In this document: positions 25,771-34,146 of the stretch, one piece after another
Layout of the letters: each line of letters starts with the position of its first letter
Numbering within the stretch: position 1 is the first letter of the stretch
Origin: Gracilibacillus orientalis
Lineage (GTDB): Bacteria > Bacillota > Bacilli > Bacillales > Amphibacillaceae
Assembly: GCF_900114645.1 (NCBI RefSeq)
Contig: NZ_FOTR01000005.1
Coordinates: 62,001-126,000, forward strand
Direction: 5' to 3'
Length of the DNA: 64,000 nucleotides
Made by a program: the position numbers and the translations under genes
The notes under the pieces: model-generated
Told to the model about the DNA's origin: nothing
The model's database searches: none
The model's input: the letters and a program-made list of their open reading frames with translations, nothing else

Positions 25771-26979
25771 CTATTCCTCTTTCTCTGTTTTTCTTTCTAT
25801 CTTTTCATATATTGGTTGCGTGATCATACCAGATTTTTTTATTTCCACTTGTGCTTGCACATCCACATTTAAATCAGGATATATAGTGTTCCAATTGTCT
25901 TTTATTTGCTCCCATTTTTTGGGATTAGAACGCCTGATAGCATTGCCGAATCCAAAAATATCGCTACGGTATTCCTGAGCTGCAGAAATACTTGCTTCAG
26001 CAATGTTAATAGTTTTCTGTTCAAGTTTTTTTTGAACGTCTTGAATTGTTTTTGGTTTAGAGAGATCTAAGGAACATTCTACATCTCCAATATTTGCTTT
26101 GATTTTAATATCGATTTTGATACTTGGTTCACCATTAACCACTGATCCTTGCATGTTGGTATTGCTTTGGAAAACTTCAACTGATATCGTGCCTCCATCG
26201 TTACAATCTACCCAGCCTATTGTATTGGTTACATTGTCGGTTATATAATTGAATCCTTTGCTTTCCTTTTCATTTAACCAGCCTTGTAACTTGTCACCAC
26301 GAAAAACACCAATATCATCTAAGTAAATCTGTGCTGGTGAATCAGAATACTCTGTATTCTCCATTTTAGTCCCTTCATCTGGGCTCCCTACAAGATACAC
26401 ACCAGTTAATATAGCTTCCTTTCCGTTTGAGGAAATGGATTCTATTAGTTCATCTAATTTAACTTCCTTTGTTGGTGCCCAGAAGTCTTCTGAGGATTCA
26501 ACGCTTGATCTTACTTTATCAGCTGGAATTTTCTCCAGGGGGGTTAAAATACTTATTAAAGCATCACCTGATAAACCTTTTGCAATGGCGATGGTAAAAT
26601 CCGTACGCACTTCGTGATCCCTTATAAGGAAATCTAATGTTTTTCCAATGCCTTCTTTAGCCGTCTCTTCTCCATAAACGACAAGCTGAAGATGGCTTAG
26701 GTGAACTTTTCTAGGTGAGCTTTTCGTTAATTTCCTAATTGCTTCAAAGATCGATCTTCCTGAAGCGGAGTATGTAGAAATCGTAGCTCTGGTTGACAGC
26801 TGATCTCCTGCAATTTCTCCAGGATTTAAAACTTGTATTGTTACCTTGTAATCTTCCCCATCTTTATCAATCGCTAGTGCTTTTGCAAGTGTGATATCTG
26901 TTAATTCTTGTGCACTCCAGCAACCAGTAAGCAGGAGACACAGTGATGAACATAACAACCATACTCGAAATCGTTTCAT
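25771..26979 (-). CDS. Spore germination receptor C subunit, lipoprotein (GerAC family)
   Basis: A lipoprotein of about 402 residues. A signal peptide with lipobox LLTGC near residues 16-21 is followed by the GerAC N-terminal domain, beginning WSAQELTDITLAKALAID. ATG 26979 is preferred over the longer frame because GAGGGG precedes it and it places the signal peptide at the true N terminus. The C subunit is outer-leaflet anchored in the spore inner membrane and essential for receptor assembly. Second gene of the operon. Confidence 0.92.
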   Translation of the reverse strand: MKRFRVWLLCSSLCLLLTGCWSAQELTDITLAKALAIDKDGEDYKVTIQVLNPGEIAGDQLSTRATISTYSASGRSIFEAIRKLTKSSPRKVHLSHLQLVVYGEETAKEGIGKTLDFLIRDHEVRTDFTIAIAKGLSGDALISILTPLEKIPADKVRSSVESSEDFWAPTKEVKLDELIESISSNGKEAILTGVYLVGSPDEGTKMENTEYSDSPAQIYLDDIGVFRGDKLQGWLNEKESKGFNYITDNVTNTIGWVDCNDGGTISVEVFQSNTNMQGSVVNGEPSIKIDIKIKANIGDVECSLDLSKPKTIQDVQKKLEQKTINIAEASISAAQEYRSDIFGFGNAIRRSNPKKWEQIKDNWNTIYPDLNVDVQAQVEIKKSGMITQPIYEKIERKTEKEE

Positions 26980-27025
26980 GTTGACCCCTCTTTTGTTCAA
27001 AATAATCATTAGGTGTATCACTCTA

Positions 27026-28609
27026 TTAGCTATTATTTGGAGGCTGTGGTTTTTTCATTTTTTCTCGCTTTATATTTCGTTGACTCATAAGCCGAGGTCT
27101 TGTTGTTTGTTTCCATCTCGGAAGTCGTATAATAGCATCCTGTTGGTCAGCAGAATTAAAAGGTGCAAATGGTGATAAGTAGGGAATGCCAAAGGACCTT
27201 AGACTAGTCAAGTGTAATGCCATTAGTAATAAGCCAATGAAAATACCAAACAAACCTAACGTAGCTGCTAGCCCCATAAAACCAAATCGTAACATCCTGA
27301 CACTAATTGCTAAATTGTAATTGGGAAAGATAAAGCTGCTTATTGCGGTAAGCGAGACCACAATAACCATTGTGGCAGATACAATTCCGGCATCTACTGC
27401 TGCCTGCCCTAAAACTAGTGCTCCAACAATCGATATAGTGGATCCGACCGGGTTAGGTAATCTTATTCCTGCTTCTCTTAATAATTCAAAGGTAATTTCC
27501 ATTATGAGTGCTTCTACAAGTGCTGGGAAAGGTATCCCTTCCCTTTGAGCAGCTAAACTGACCAATAAAGTTGTCGGTATCATTTCCTGATGGAATGTTG
27601 TTAATGCGATATAAGTGGAAGGCGTTAATAAAGCAAGAAAAAAAGCAAAAAATCGCAACATTCTGATTAAGCTCGCAATATCACTTCTTTGATAATAATC
27701 TTCACTGGATTGGAAAAAATCAATAAAAAACGACGGAACTAACAAGACAAAAGGTGTGCCATCTACTATAATAGCTACTCTACCCTCTAATAATCCCGCA
27801 CTTATCGCATCAGGCCTCTCACTATTAATAATAGTTGGAAAAGGGGTATAAGTTTCATCTTGTATCAACTCTTCAACGTAACCACTTTCTAAAATGGAAT
27901 CAATATCTATTTTTTCTAATCTGGATTTTACTTCTTTGACTATATCTGGATTAACGATTCCGTGTATGTAAGCAATAGTTACTGTTGTTTGAGTCTTTCG
28001 TCCATAAGTAAAAGACTCAAGCCAAAGGTTAGGGTCTTTAATTCTTTTTCTTATTAATGCAGTATTGACATTAAGGTTTTCTGTAAAAGAATCCTTTGGT
28101 CCACGTACAACCTGTTGTGTTGTAGGTGTTTCTACATTACGTTCACTTGCTCCTTTGGAACCTACAGCAAACCCTTGATTGATCCCGTCAATAAGCAAGA
28201 CCGTGTCACCGGTTAATAAATGTTCAAGTAGTTTTTTAAAATGATCAATTTCCGATAATTCAGCCGTTGTAATCGAGTATTTGATAAGTTGATATAATGT
28301 AGCAGCATCTTGTAGGCTTTCATCAAGTTCTATACCTCGCACATTATCTATTAAAGGGTTCAATAGATAATGCTGTACAGTTTCCTTATCGACTAATCCA
28401 TCCATGAAAATAATAATAGCTTTAGTAGAATGGATTTTTCCTAGCTGGAATTCTCGAATAATAATGTCAGAGCTATTACCTAATATTTTCAAAAGGTGGC
28501 TTCTGTTTGTTTCGAGATCTTTGAATAAGTGCTGTTGATAATCAGTTGATATATTCTCCTTAAACACCTGATCTTTTTTTTGTTTTATTTTCTGCCTGCG
28601 TTTGATCAT
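27026..28609 (-). CDS. Spore germination receptor A subunit (GerAA family)
   Basis: A 527-residue protein with a long soluble N-terminal part (about 1-300) and a C-terminal membrane region of several helices. Signature segments are GLLEGRVAIIVDGTPFVLL, the RSDIASLIRMLRFFAF region and the PYLSPFAPF end. It is the gating/structural subunit of the nutrient germinant receptor. First gene of an A-C-D-B operon. A sigma-G-type promoter lies 83-112 bases upstream, as expected for forespore-specific expression. Confidence 0.93.
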   Translation of the reverse strand: MIKRRQKIKQKKDQVFKENISTDYQQHLFKDLETNRSHLLKILGNSSDIIIREFQLGKIHSTKAIIIFMDGLVDKETVQHYLLNPLIDNVRGIELDESLQDAATLYQLIKYSITTAELSEIDHFKKLLEHLLTGDTVLLIDGINQGFAVGSKGASERNVETPTTQQVVRGPKDSFTENLNVNTALIRKRIKDPNLWLESFTYGRKTQTTVTIAYIHGIVNPDIVKEVKSRLEKIDIDSILESGYVEELIQDETYTPFPTIINSERPDAISAGLLEGRVAIIVDGTPFVLLVPSFFIDFFQSSEDYYQRSDIASLIRMLRFFAFFLALLTPSTYIALTTFHQEMIPTTLLVSLAAQREGIPFPALVEALIMEITFELLREAGIRLPNPVGSTISIVGALVLGQAAVDAGIVSATMVIVVSLTAISSFIFPNYNLAISVRMLRFGFMGLAATLGLFGIFIGLLLMALHLTSLRSFGIPYLSPFAPFNSADQQDAIIRLPRWKQTTRPRLMSQRNIKREKMKKPQPPNNS

Positions 28610-28691
28610 ATAAACTGAACCTCATATGGAGTTATTTTGTGCACACAATTATGTAAGCCAATTCTTATTCGATCATAAAAATTTGTACCGT

Positions 28692-28721
28692 TAGTATGAT
28701 CAAAAACAGCGAATTTATGTA
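28692..28721 (-). promoter_or_regulatory. Sigma-G-type promoter of the germination operon
   Basis: On the minus strand the -35 TACATA (plus 28716-28721) and the -10 CATACTA (plus 28692-28698) are separated by exactly 17 bases. The known sigma-G consensus is TGMATA-N17/18-CATACTA, so 5 of 6 and 7 of 7 positions match. The start of transcription would fall about 75 bases before the GerAA start codon. Confidence 0.75.
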
Positions 28722-28889
28722 TTCTTAGGGAACAGAGTATGAAAAAATTCTGGTTTAACTTTAGATTCAGTAAAGGGGTAAAAGGAAATATAGACTTAAC
28801 TGTAGTAGGTGAGGGCAAATATTGGAGTCGACCAAGACATGAAAGCTTGTGTTAGTCAACTCCCCCTATCAAGAAGAATGTATTTTTTC

Positions 28890-30332
28890 TTATATGCTAG
28901 TACAAAAGTGATTACTAATATTTTTATAGTAATGAAACCAAGGGTTTTCTTGTTCCATTTGGGTAGCGAGCTGGAGTAATAGCTCGTCCTCACCTAGCCT
29001 GCCAAAGAAGTGAGTGCCAACGGGAAGTCCATCATTGGTCCAATAGGTTGGAACACTCATTGCCGGTTGTCCCGTTGCATTTGCGATCGGCATAAATGGG
29101 TTATAGTCTAACATGTTATCCAACATTTGTTGAAACGCATCCGTTTTGGGAGCCGCAAGTTCTCCTATTTGTGCTGGCAATTTGTTTAAGGTTGGCGTCA
29201 TCCATACATCCACATCACGGAAAAATGCTAAGATTTTTTGTGCTTCCTTCTGGATGTATACCCGCGATTCTTCATATTCTAAAGCTGACAAATCTCTACC
29301 ATATTTCAAAATTTCAAAGGTTAACGATTCTAGGTTGTTGCAAGTAGGTTTTTGACCTGCCATTAGTCCAGAGTGATTGATAATAGCGGATCCGCTGCCC
29401 ATCCAAATATTAATAAAATGCTTGGCAAGTTCTTTGAAATCGATTGGTGGCATTTCCTCCACTACCTCATGGCCTATGTCTTTTATGAGTTGTACAGTGT
29501 TCTCCATGTTATTTCTTGTCTCCGGATCAAAATGAATGGTCTCATCTTCTTGATATTGAACAGCAATTCTCAGTTTTCTCGGCGTTTCATGGACGCGTTC
29601 TAAAAAGTTGTTCTGTGAAGCAAAGCTTGGATATAATTGATGATCACCAGCTCCATTTAAAATATCCAATAATGCCGCACTATCTCTGACAGAACGAGTA
29701 AGTGCGTGGTTGATGGAAAAATGATTCATATAAGTAGGATATGGCATTCTTCCTCTACTTGGTTTAAATCCAAATAATCCACAGGCGGAGGCCGGGATTC
29801 GAATGGATCCACCACCATCATTAGCATGAGCAAAAGGAATTAGACCAGCTGCAACGGCTGCAGCAGAACCTCCACTCGAGCCACCTGGTGAGCGTTCTAA
29901 ATCCCAAGGGTTTTTAGTCGGTCCAAACAGATGAGGCTCTGTGGTAGGAAGAAAACCAAATTCAGGTGTATTGGTTTTTCCTAAAAAAATAAGTCCAGCA
30001 TTTTCAAAACGATGAACGATTTCATCGTTTTCCGGAGCGATAAAATCCTTTAACATAGCAGAACCACTTGTTTGTCTTACGCCTTTTACCGCATTTAGAT
30101 CTTTTATTAAAAATGGAAGTCCTGCAACCTTCCCTTCCAAGGATTTCATCTTTTTTGCTTGTTCTCTCCCTATTTCAAAACTTTTCGTGACTACCGCATT
30201 TAATTTAGGGTTGTATTGCTCGATTCGATCGATGAAAAAATCAGTTAATTCTAATACGGATATCTCCTTTTGATCCAGTAACCTTTTTTGACCTAAAGCG
30301 TCTAGTTGAAGTAATTGATCAAAGTGTTTCAT
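28890..30332 (-). CDS. Amidase (amidase signature family)
   Basis: A 480-residue cytoplasmic hydrolase with the full Ser-cisSer-Lys set: Lys77 in FLIKDL, Ser152 in SPGGSSGGSA and the nucleophile Ser176 in GGGSIRIPAS. Overall it resembles GatA-like amidases and 6-aminohexanoate-cyclic-dimer-hydrolase-like proteins, and it is not linked to gatB or gatC, so it is a free amidase acting on an unknown amide. A G-U-rich hairpin (28823-28865) lies between it and the germination promoter. Monocistronic. Confidence 0.9.
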   Translation of the reverse strand: MKHFDQLLQLDALGQKRLLDQKEISVLELTDFFIDRIEQYNPKLNAVVTKSFEIGREQAKKMKSLEGKVAGLPFLIKDLNAVKGVRQTSGSAMLKDFIAPENDEIVHRFENAGLIFLGKTNTPEFGFLPTTEPHLFGPTKNPWDLERSPGGSSGGSAAAVAAGLIPFAHANDGGGSIRIPASACGLFGFKPSRGRMPYPTYMNHFSINHALTRSVRDSAALLDILNGAGDHQLYPSFASQNNFLERVHETPRKLRIAVQYQEDETIHFDPETRNNMENTVQLIKDIGHEVVEEMPPIDFKELAKHFINIWMGSGSAIINHSGLMAGQKPTCNNLESLTFEILKYGRDLSALEYEESRVYIQKEAQKILAFFRDVDVWMTPTLNKLPAQIGELAAPKTDAFQQMLDNMLDYNPFMPIANATGQPAMSVPTYWTNDGLPVGTHFFGRLGEDELLLQLATQMEQENPWFHYYKNISNHFCTSI

Positions 30333-30412
30333 TTATATATTCCTCCGTTTTCAAAAGCATATATTAACTGTTTAGTCTTTTTCTCGTACATTGCGATTCT
30401 TGCAATTTCTTT

Positions 30413-30490
30413 GGTGCTAATCGTCCGTAAAACCCCTACTTTAAGGATCAAGTAAGGGACAAAGACCCTTACTGAGGGAAGTCTCACTCT
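30413..30490 (-). repeat. Dispersed repeat, copy F (longer form, supplies a stop codon)
   Basis: On the minus strand AGTGAGACTTCC and CAGTAAGGG lead into an extra hairpin (AGTAAGGG with CCCTTACT), then GTAGGGGTTTTACGG and ACGATTAGCACC. The stop codon of the TetR gene is the TGA inside GAGTGAGAC, so the repeat itself ends the reading frame. Confidence 0.75.
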
Positions 30491-31080
30491 ATTTTCTCCT
30501 TCAGTCCCATTAGCATAGTATCCAATCCAAATTGAAATTCTTTCTCCATATCTGGAATGGTTAGATGAGTAGGAGTTGATGAGTGAGGTGTTTCCTTACT
30601 TATTCCTAAAAATCGATATTCCTCTAAGATAAAAGAAGTAATGTAGATATTGTATAGCCATAAAGAGGAGAAGGCATTTTCTTTATTCATTCCCGCATTT
30701 ATAAAAATTTGATGAAGCCTCTCGATTAGTTGTATGCGATATGGTGTAGTTGGTGCTGTTTCTGATAATACAACAGCCGCATCTTTAATGGATAAAAGCT
30801 GATCCCGCCATTGATTTGCAAACTGTCTTAATTGCTCGTCCCAATTCTCTTTCTCTACAGGAAATTGTATGTCTTTACATATTTCATCAGCTACCAGTTC
30901 AAGTAATTCTTTTTTATTTTTAATATGCCAATAAAGCGAAGCACTTTTAATACCTAATTTTTCAGCAACTTTTCTTATTGTGATACTTTTGTAACCTTCT
31001 AATTGAAGCACCTCAAAAGCTGCTTGGACAATTTTAGATTGATCAAGCATTTTATGGTGGGATTCGTTATGTGTTGTCAA
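30484..31080 (-). CDS. TetR-family repressor with tetracycline-repressor-type C domain
   Basis: About 198 residues. The N-terminal helix-turn-helix (SITIRKVAEKLGIKSASLYWH, with the SASLYWHIKNKKELL recognition part) is very close in type to classical TetR, and the C-terminal part has the TetR_C layout. The start is TTG 31080, eight bases after AAAGGAG; TTG 31086 is too close. It is divergent to a small membrane protein, and two tet-operator-like palindromes lie between them over overlapping promoters. The stop codon is supplied by repeat copy F. Confidence 0.88.
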   Translation of the reverse strand: MTTHNESHHKMLDQSKIVQAAFEVLQLEGYKSITIRKVAEKLGIKSASLYWHIKNKKELLELVADEICKDIQFPVEKENWDEQLRQFANQWRDQLLSIKDAAVVLSETAPTTPYRIQLIERLHQIFINAGMNKENAFSSLWLYNIYITSFILEEYRFLGISKETPHSSTPTHLTIPDMEKEFQFGLDTMLMGLKEKIE

Positions 31081-31147
31081 TATCAAGTCTCCTTTCTGGT
31101 CGAATAACGTTATTCTCCATTTATGGATTGATTTTTAAAAGAATCTC

Positions 31148-31181
31148 TTGACATTATAACATTTATCATTTAACCTATCAA
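31148..31181. promoter_or_regulatory. Overlapping divergent promoters of tetR-like gene and membrane protein gene
   Basis: Minus strand: TTGATA (plus 31176-31181), 17-base spacer, TATAAT (plus 31153-31158), for the TetR gene. Plus strand: TTGACA (31148-31153) with a weak TAACCT -10 at 31171-31176, 17-base spacer, for the membrane protein. Its minus-strand -35 lies inside the first operator. Confidence 0.65.
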
Positions 31182-31205
31182 TGATAGTTAAACTATCGTT
31201 GATAG
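31175..31205. promoter_or_regulatory. Two tet-operator-like palindromes
   Basis: CTATCA-A-TGATAG (31175-31187, perfect) and CTATCG-T-TGATAG (31193-31205, one mismatch), centred 18 bases apart. Both match the core CTATCA-N-TGATAG of the classical tet operators. They cover the start region of the plus-strand gene and the -35 box of the TetR gene. Confidence 0.8.
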
Positions 31206-31244
31206 GTTAGGAGCTTTTATAATTTTATGAAGGAGAGGATCATG

Positions 31245-31733
31245 ATGAAAAGAATCTATACGCAAGTTGTGTTGATTAGTTTAATTACGGTTATTGGCCT
31301 TGAATTAGGTGGGGCAATTTATGAATGGGTTGTTGTTGCTTCACAGTGGAGCGCTTATCCGCCAGTATCGTTTGCCGTTCTTCAAGAACCTTATGGCTTA
31401 CCTTTGGAACATTTCTGGATACCGCTTCATATGGTCGCACAAGTATTAATTTTATTGGCGGTGATCTTATGCTGGAAGGAAAAAAGTGTTAGAAAATTAT
31501 TATTATGGGTAATAGGACTTTATCTTCTGCTCAGAATTCCGACTTTTTTGTACTTTATACCAGAGTTGGGTGTTTTTACAAACGCAGATCCATCTGGTCC
31601 ATACTCGCAAGAATGGAAGAAACGTGCAGACTTATGGGTGAATCTAAGTATAGTTAGGACAATTATTGTAGTTAGTGTCTATGTACTATCTTGGATAGGA
31701 TATAACCGTTTTAAATCTTTAACCGTGAAGTGA
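31245..31733 (+). CDS. Small membrane protein, probable target of the TetR-type repressor
   Basis: About 162 residues with four membrane helices (about residues 5-27, 58-75, 83-102, 135-152) and a short loop between helices three and four with ADPSGPYSQEWKKR. It is too small and has the wrong topology to be a tetracycline efflux pump of the MFS type. I do not recognise the family. ATG 31242 or 31245 follows AGGAGAGG; the longer frame from 31227 lacks a ribosome binding site. Divergent to the TetR gene across two operators. Confidence 0.7.
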   Translation: MKRIYTQVVLISLITVIGLELGGAIYEWVVVASQWSAYPPVSFAVLQEPYGLPLEHFWIPLHMVAQVLILLAVILCWKEKSVRKLLLWVIGLYLLLRIPTFLYFIPELGVFTNADPSGPYSQEWKKRADLWVNLSIVRTIIVVSVYVLSWIGYNRFKSLTVK

Positions 31734-31786
31734 TGAATTAGTAAGTTGTTAATGAATTTCATTCGTGATTCATTTCCATCATTTCA

Positions 31787-31825
31787 TAGTGATAGAGATT
31801 TTGGAGATGGATCACTATCCTTCTT
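31787..31825. terminator. Possible terminator hairpin
   Basis: ATAGTGAT and ATCACTAT form an eight-base stem around 31787-31821, followed by CCTTCTTTT. It lies between the convergent membrane-protein and lipoprotein genes. Confidence 0.4.
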
Positions 31826-31875
31826 TTAGGGAAATGAAGAAGATCAGAAGAATATATTTAATCTATATCCGTTTA

Positions 31876-32070
31876 TTAAGAACAACATTTTACGGCATCG
31901 TCTACAGCATCTTCAATTTTATAAGGGGTATCATTGTCTTCTAACCGATCCGTTAATTGTTCTGCATCTGTTTTTTGATCAGACCATTCAACGTATTTTC
32001 CTTGATATTCCTCCGATTGGCAAGCATTGAGAAACAGGGGTACAGAAAGTAAAGTAATTAGAGTTATCAC
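31876..32070 (-). CDS. Small lipoprotein with apparent one-base frame problem at the start
   Basis: A 64-residue reading with hydrophobic N terminus and lipobox LNAC (residues 14-17), followed by an acidic mature part ending in CCS. The frame opens at GTG 32070, which lacks a well-placed ribosome binding site. A perfect GAGGTG-ATG start lies eight bases upstream (ATG at 32078), but ATGAAAAAGTG is out of frame by one base: a sixth A would give [11 protein letters not shown]. Either a one-base deletion in the A-run, phase variation or a sequencing error is likely. The intact protein would be a typical small lipoprotein. Confidence 0.5.
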   Translation of the reverse strand: MITLITLLSVPLFLNACQSEEYQGKYVEWSDQKTDAEQLTDRLEDNDTPYKIEDAVDDAVKCCS

Positions 32071-32167
32071 TTTTTCATATTTTCACACCTCTTTTTACTT
32101 TTTTACAATACAATTGGAAACTAAAGAAACCCTATTATACAGTGCCAGTTTGGAATTATGCATTCAT

Positions 32168-32197
32168 TTTACATACATACAGTTTGTATGTTAAAAT
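32168..32197 (+). promoter_or_regulatory. Promoter and TetR-type operator of the VOC-AlkC-TetR operon
   Basis: ACATACA-GTT-TGTATGT (32175-32191) is a perfect 7-3-7 palindrome placed between a TTTACA -35 (32168-32173) and a TAAAAT -10 (32192-32197; 18-base spacer). Position between the boxes fits repression by the TetR protein encoded as third gene. Confidence 0.7.
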
Positions 32198-32228
32198 AAA
32201 TCTAACCTATTTAAGAGGAGTGAGGTTC

Positions 32229-32660
32229 ATGAAGCTAAGCAGTTTTTATCCAGTATTGATGACAGATAGAATGAAGGAAACAGGAGATTTTTATCAAAAA
32301 CATTTTGGTTTCTCCATCGTATTTGATGCCGATTGGTACATGAGCTTGAAACAGGAGGAGACTGGAGATGAATTAGCGATTCTTCAAGCTAGTCATGAAA
32401 CAGTGCCATCTCCGTTTGGAAAGTCTGTGCAGGGATTAATTCTTAATTTTGAGGTAGACAATGTCGATCAAGTATATCAACAACTGATTAAAGAAAGACA
32501 ACTTCCTTTACATCTTGCATTGCGTGATGAAGCATTTGGCCAAAGACATTTTATTACACGTGACCCTAATGGAGTTTTAATTGATGTAATTACCGTGATA
32601 CCACCTGAAGAGTCCTTTCAAAATCAGTATAAAGAAGAAGTATGGAAGGACGAGGGATAA
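32229..32660 (+). CDS. VOC/glyoxalase-like dioxygenase-fold protein
   Basis: A 143-residue single VOC-fold protein: [20 protein letters not shown] at the start, then [19 protein letters not shown], and a late [16 protein letters not shown] segment. Such proteins include lactoylglutathione lyase-like and resistance proteins that bind small electrophiles; metal ligands are not obvious. The gene begins at ATG 32229 behind AGAGGAG; the longer frame from 32142 would span the operator. Its stop overlaps the next gene's start (TAATG), so the two are translationally coupled. Confidence 0.85.
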   Translation: MKLSSFYPVLMTDRMKETGDFYQKHFGFSIVFDADWYMSLKQEETGDELAILQASHETVPSPFGKSVQGLILNFEVDNVDQVYQQLIKERQLPLHLALRDEAFGQRHFITRDPNGVLIDVITVIPPEESFQNQYKEEVWKDEG

Positions 32661-33442
32661 TGAGCGATTATGTACCTTTAAAATATTACTTTGATCAGGC
32701 ATTAGCCATTCGATTAGCTGATTCAATTCAACCTTATTATCATTCATTCAACAGAAAAGCCATTATAGAATTTGTAACCAGAGAAGTTGAAAATAAAGAA
32801 CTGAAGGCGAGAGTTGAGGTAATTACGGATGCATTAAAACAACACCTCCCTTCAGACTATGAAGCAGCTTTAGCTATCTTGTTACAAATACTCGGACCGG
32901 AAAATAAAACAGAAGAGGGGATGTTTACCAAAGGATATTTCCTCATGCCTGTAGCCTTTTATGTTGAAAAATATGGGCTGGATCACTATGATCTTTCTTT
33001 TCAAGCGATGTATGAAATAACGAAACGCCATACATCAGAATATGCTATCCGTCCTTATCTGATAGCAAATACCGATCACTGTATGACTTATTTTCGAGAT
33101 TGGGTAACAGATCCTAATCCACATGTTAGGCGATTAGTGAGTGAAGGAACACGACCAAGGCTTCCATGGGCAAAGAAAATGCCCCCCTTAAAAAATAATA
33201 TAGAAAACAATCTACGTTTACTTGAAAACTTGCTTCATGACAGCTCTTCTTATGTTCAAAAATCTGTAGCCAATCACCTGAATGATTTAACGAAAGAAAA
33301 TCCGGAAAAAGTTTTATTATGGGTACATCAAATTATGGAAAATAATCTTGATGTAAATCCTAAAATTATTAAAAATGGATTAAGAACTTTGGTAAAATTA
33401 AAGAATGAACAATCATTAGAATTATTGCGACAAGTAAAATGA
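32660..33442 (+). CDS. DNA alkylation repair protein (AlkC/AlkD-like HEAT-repeat)
   Basis: A 260-residue all-helical protein of the HEAT-repeat DNA glycosylase superfamily. The block SEGTRPRLPWAKKMPP in mid-protein is typical of the AlkC-like branch, which removes 3-methyladenine and related bases. The C-terminal HEAT repeats (LLHDSSSYVQKSVANHLNDL) follow. Second gene of an operon with a VOC protein and a TetR regulator, which suggests a response to reactive alkylating or electrophilic compounds. Confidence 0.85.
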   Translation: MSDYVPLKYYFDQALAIRLADSIQPYYHSFNRKAIIEFVTREVENKELKARVEVITDALKQHLPSDYEAALAILLQILGPENKTEEGMFTKGYFLMPVAFYVEKYGLDHYDLSFQAMYEITKRHTSEYAIRPYLIANTDHCMTYFRDWVTDPNPHVRRLVSEGTRPRLPWAKKMPPLKNNIENNLRLLENLLHDSSSYVQKSVANHLNDLTKENPEKVLLWVHQIMENNLDVNPKIIKNGLRTLVKLKNEQSLELLRQVK

Positions 33443-33455
33443 GGAGTGTAACCGC

Positions 33456-34046
33456 ATGAAAAAGAACAAAATAGAAACAGAACAGACGATACAAAATATA
33501 ATAAAAATCGCACGCTATCATTTTACAGAGCACGGTTATGCCGAGGCTGCACTAGAAGACATAGTGAAAGAAGCCAATTTAACACGAGGAGCATTATACC
33601 ATCATTTTCAAAATAAAAAAGGACTTTTTCTTGCTGTATTTGAGACCGTTCAGCAAGAAGTAGGAGAACATGTAGAAGCAGAAGCGGCAAAAGGTAATGA
33701 TAGCTGGGAACAATTAATCCGTGGGTGTCGAGCTTTTTTGGAAGGGGCAATACAATCACACAATCAACGTATCCTTTTGATTGATGGTCCGGCTGTCTTA
33801 GGATGGGATACGTTTCGGAAAATGGATGAGAAATATTCGATGAACTCCTTAAAAGAACAATTACAGTTGATGCAGGAACAAGGGTTACTAAAGCCGATTT
33901 CCATTGAGGCGATGACACATTGCCTGTCAGGAGCGATGAATGAAGCGGTGCTGTGGATTGCTGATCGCCTTGATCAGGAAGATGAAGATGTCATGGAGGA
34001 TGCAATAATTGTTTTAGAGCATTTATTGGGAGGATTAAAAAAGTAG
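33456..34046 (+). CDS. TetR/AcrR family transcriptional regulator
   Basis: A 196-residue repressor with the classical helix-turn-helix (ALEDIVKEANLTRGALYHHF) followed by a helical ligand domain. It is the third gene of the VOC-AlkC operon, 13 bases after the AlkC-like gene, behind GAGGAGTG. The perfect 17-base palindrome in the operon promoter is its likely target, giving negative autoregulation relieved by an unknown ligand. Confidence 0.9.
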   Translation: MKKNKIETEQTIQNIIKIARYHFTEHGYAEAALEDIVKEANLTRGALYHHFQNKKGLFLAVFETVQQEVGEHVEAEAAKGNDSWEQLIRGCRAFLEGAIQSHNQRILLIDGPAVLGWDTFRKMDEKYSMNSLKEQLQLMQEQGLLKPISIEAMTHCLSGAMNEAVLWIADRLDQEDEDVMEDAIIVLEHLLGGLKK

Positions 34047-34146
34047 AAAAAAGGAATAAACTATTCATTCCTGACGTGATATAATACGTATAATCAACTA
34101 GAAGATTACACCGTGCCAAAGTCTAATAGTAGTGGAGGTTTATACG

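Noticed and set aside
28823-28865. Terminator of the amidase gene
   Set aside because: The hairpin relies on several G-U pairs and lacks a T-run on the minus strand, so the call is not supported.
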